Origin: Gnetum montanum
Lineage: Eukaryota; Streptophyta; Gnetopsida; Gnetales; Gnetaceae
Reading direction: 5' to 3'
NCBI GenBank assembly: GCA_015680685.1
Contig: MNCI01021501.1
Span: 615,417-679,416 of the forward strand
DNA: 64,000 bases
The notes under the pieces are model-generated. The model saw nothing but the letters and a program-made list of their open reading frames with translations. It searched no databases and had not been told where the DNA came from. Positions 61,836 to 64,000 of the stretch are shown one piece after another. Every line of letters begins with the position of its first letter. Position 1 is the stretch's first letter. The position numbers and the translations under genes are program-made.

Positions 61836-62132
61836 TTAGCATAGATGACCATCTCCCCCACGACTGAGTTGGAAGGAGGAGATTTGAAAAATTGACTGTG
61901 GTTGTTCATCCATTGAGGTAGTTGTTGCACTAGCTTGTCTTGGTTCTAGGAAAAGCTTCACTTGTTGGATGTTGACCAATTGCTTTTTATTCAAGATTTT
62001 AGGTTTGTATATGGTCATGATCCTAAAAGGAAAGGTTTCAACAATTATATAAGGTGCTTCCCATAATGTTTGAAATTTTGTTTTTTGAGGTACATGTGTG
62101 TAAAGAACCTTATCTTCTGGTTGGAATTTCAC
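61836..62132 (-). pseudogene. Gypsy integrase C-terminal domain
   Basis: The 98-codon frame begins KFQPEDKVLYTHVPQKTKF and continues WEAPYIIVETFPFRIM, an integrase C-terminal fold of the Ty3/Gypsy type (GDLVL-like, then W-GPY-V). It ends FQISSFQLSRGGDGHLC, the sequence also found at the left end of the window. It is separated from the core (62745-62530) by stops. Confidence 0.7.
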
Positions 62133-62529
62133 TTTCTGTATTCTTTGATCATGTCATTGCTTGTTGAATGCCTTGTGCACTTCATTCAAAGATAGGGCCA
62201 CCAGTCAGTTTTCATCTAGACATTGAGGCTGATTAGTCTTTCTTTTTGTGCTAGGCTCATGTCAAGATTTAGGTCATATACTGTTGAGAGTGTATGGAGC
62301 TCGGATTGAATTAGGAGCATTGGAAGTTTTCTATACACTAAATCATAGGGAGAGTAGCCAATAGAGAATTTTCATAGGGAATCATTGATTTTTGTGCTCC
62401 AATCTCTCCTATATTTGCTTATGGGCCTTGTTAGGATGTTTGTGATCTCTCGGTTAGTTACCTTTACTTGATTGTTGGCTTGGGGGTGATAGGGTGTTAT
62501 TAACTTATGTTCAACCTCCAAGTGTTGCA

Positions 62530-63057
62530 TTAGCTTTCTAAAGGGGCACCTATAAAATGAGTTCCATTGTCAAAAAGCAGTGCACATGGCACCCCAAACC
62601 TATTTACAATATGTTGTTGTATAAATCTAGTAGTAGTGGATGATGTACAATCGGTGATGGTTGCTACTTCTGCCCATTTTGTACAATAGTCAACTGCTAC
62701 AATGATATATGTCTTTTTGTTGGACATGGGTGTGATGGGACCCATGAAGTTAATGCCCCATATGTCAAAGGGCTCTGGTGGTTGAATCCACTATTAAGGA
62801 CCTTCCATTTGAGTAGTCATCCCATCATCTCGTTGACAACATTCACAAGATCAGACAAAATAGTGGACATCCTTGAATATTGTAGGCCAATAGTATCCTT
62901 CCATCAGGATTTTTATGGTCGTGCATCTCCCTGCATAGTGGCCTTCACAAGGCCCTTCGTGAACATCCTGGAGAATGTGTAGTTGATCTTCATTAGGGAC
63001 ACACCAACAAATCAAGCCATTAGTGCAGACCTTGTAGAGGTGTTCATTGATTTCCAT
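62530..63057 (-). pseudogene. Gypsy integrase zinc-binding and catalytic regions
   Basis: The part at 63057-62851 has the N-terminal zinc region (HILQDVHEGPCEGHYAGRC, then GYYWPTIFKDVH), with the HH-type residues visible. The part at 62745-62530 has the core GPITPMSNKKTYIIVAVDYC then TKWAEV, which carries the first catalytic Asp, and FGVPCALLFDNGTHF with the second. Stops interrupt the frame between them and after the second Asp. Confidence 0.8.
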
Positions 63058-63215
63058 GAAATATTTGGCCTAATGAAGAAATTATTACTTCTTTCTAAAG
63101 TTAAGATCATATGGCATCTCCTAAGTGAGAAGGTGAGTGAGGATGTTGTTGTACCATTTTGTTTCTATGGGCACTTGGTCATTTTTGTTCTTGTAAAGAA
63201 GAGTTCATTTGAAAA

Positions 63216-63503
63216 CTAATCAGAAAGTGGGCTCTCCTCCTCTTTGTTATTCCATCTTAATTGAGAGAGGTGGTTAGCAACTATATTCTCGATTCCTTTT
63301 CGGTCTACCATCATGAGATCGAATTCCTGTAAGATCACAAGCCACTGTATGATACGAGGGCTCATTGTCGACTTGTTCATTAGGAAGTGGATGACATTAT
63401 GATTTGTGTGCACAAATACTTTATAGCCAAGCACATAGTGCCTAAACTTGTCAAGAGCATACACCACTGCCATTAGTTCTTTTTCAGTTGTGGTGTAATT
63501 CAA
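63216..63503 (-). pseudogene. Gypsy RNase H
   Basis: The frame starts NYTTTEKELMAVVYALDKFR, the hallmark of Ty3/Gypsy RNase H, followed by YVLGYKVFVHTNHNVIHFLM (normally DH where NH is seen here, a changed catalytic residue), RIIQWLVILQEFDL and the final NIVANHLSQL. The Asp to Asn exchange in TDH suggests loss of activity. Confidence 0.85.
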
Positions 63504-64000
63504 CTATGCACCCACAATGCTTCGGCTTGCATAGTGGATGAAAAATGGATTTTTTAAATCATCCAACTACATAAGCACTACTCCCAAAGCATAATTAGAT
63601 GCGTTTATCATTATGTGAAATGGTTTGGACCAGTCTAGTGCTTGTAGAATTGGAGTTTCTATGAGGTTTTCCTTTAATTGTTGGAATGCATGTTCACATT
63701 CCTTGGTCCAGATGAACGAAGCATCTTTCTTCATCACCTAGATCAATAGCTTTGCGATCTTAGAGAAATTCTCTATGAATTGTTGATAGTAGCTAGTATG
63801 TCCAAGGAATGATCTGACATCTTTGAGTATCTCTAGTTGGCATGTAATTCCTTGGATGACCCTTATTTTTTCTGGGTATACCTTAATCCCTTCTTGTGAA
63901 ATTCAATGTTCCAACACAATGCCTTCTTGGATCATGAGGTGACTTTTTTGCCAGTTGAGCCTTAAATTTATTTCCATACATGTTTTCAATACTTGCTCAA
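63504..64000 (-). pseudogene. Gypsy reverse transcriptase C-terminal part, cut by window end
   Basis: Broken minus-strand translation gives NLRLNWQKSHLMIQEGIVLEH, then EGIKVYPEKIRVIQGI, then VRSFLGHTSYYQQFIENFSKIAKLL. These are the late RT and connection regions of Ty3/Gypsy elements (L-GH-IS--GI-VD--KI and FLG---YYR-FI--FSKIA). Palm motifs lie beyond the window. Confidence 0.75.

Overview
The window looks like nuclear DNA of a seed plant with a large, repeat-rich genome, most likely a gymnosperm. Introns are long and U-rich, most of the sequence is decayed LTR retrotransposon and LINE, and the two host genes are clearly plant-like. This placement is inference; no marker in the window names the species. 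Assembly gaps (N) lie at 454, 1578, 27965-28365 and 28720.

Two host genes are supported. (1) An ARF-family small GTPase on the + strand (12949-14341, possibly spliced on to 15190) has three well-phased exons and an optional fourth. (2) A NINJA-type co-repressor on the - strand has its coding part between 47484 and 34247. An EAR-motif exon, a long central exon and a final exon with the TIFY/JAZ-binding domain join in frame to give 506 residues. An 11.6 kb intron, itself full of Copia and Ty3/Gypsy debris, separates the central exon from the last one. A 5' leader probably begins near 54.1 kb, so the locus would span about 20 kb.

Layout. 1-330: end of a Gypsy pol on +. 1.5-5.4 kb: two LTRs of a family with palindrome-rich U3. 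5.4-11.9 kb: a Gypsy element on - with both LTRs, a gag with two stops and a protease, but no RT, RNase H or integrase core. 12.9-15.2 kb: ARF gene. 18.0-25.1 kb: a LINE inserted into a tRNA-like SINE with an 11-base target duplication, itself interrupted by a solo LTR with a 5-base duplication. 27.2-33.3 kb: a second, related LINE with an assembly gap. 34.2-54.1 kb: NINJA locus. 55.7-60.3 kb: LTR-element remains on - with an unrecognised degenerate ORF. 60.6-64.0 kb: a Gypsy pol on -, of the same family as the copy at the window start.

Nothing resembling a new defence or biosynthetic system is visible. The best leads are the gene-structure oddities (a decoy exon and optional C-terminus in the ARF gene, the transposon-filled NINJA intron), the nested insertions with intact target duplications, and the repeated palindromic U3 design in one LTR family.
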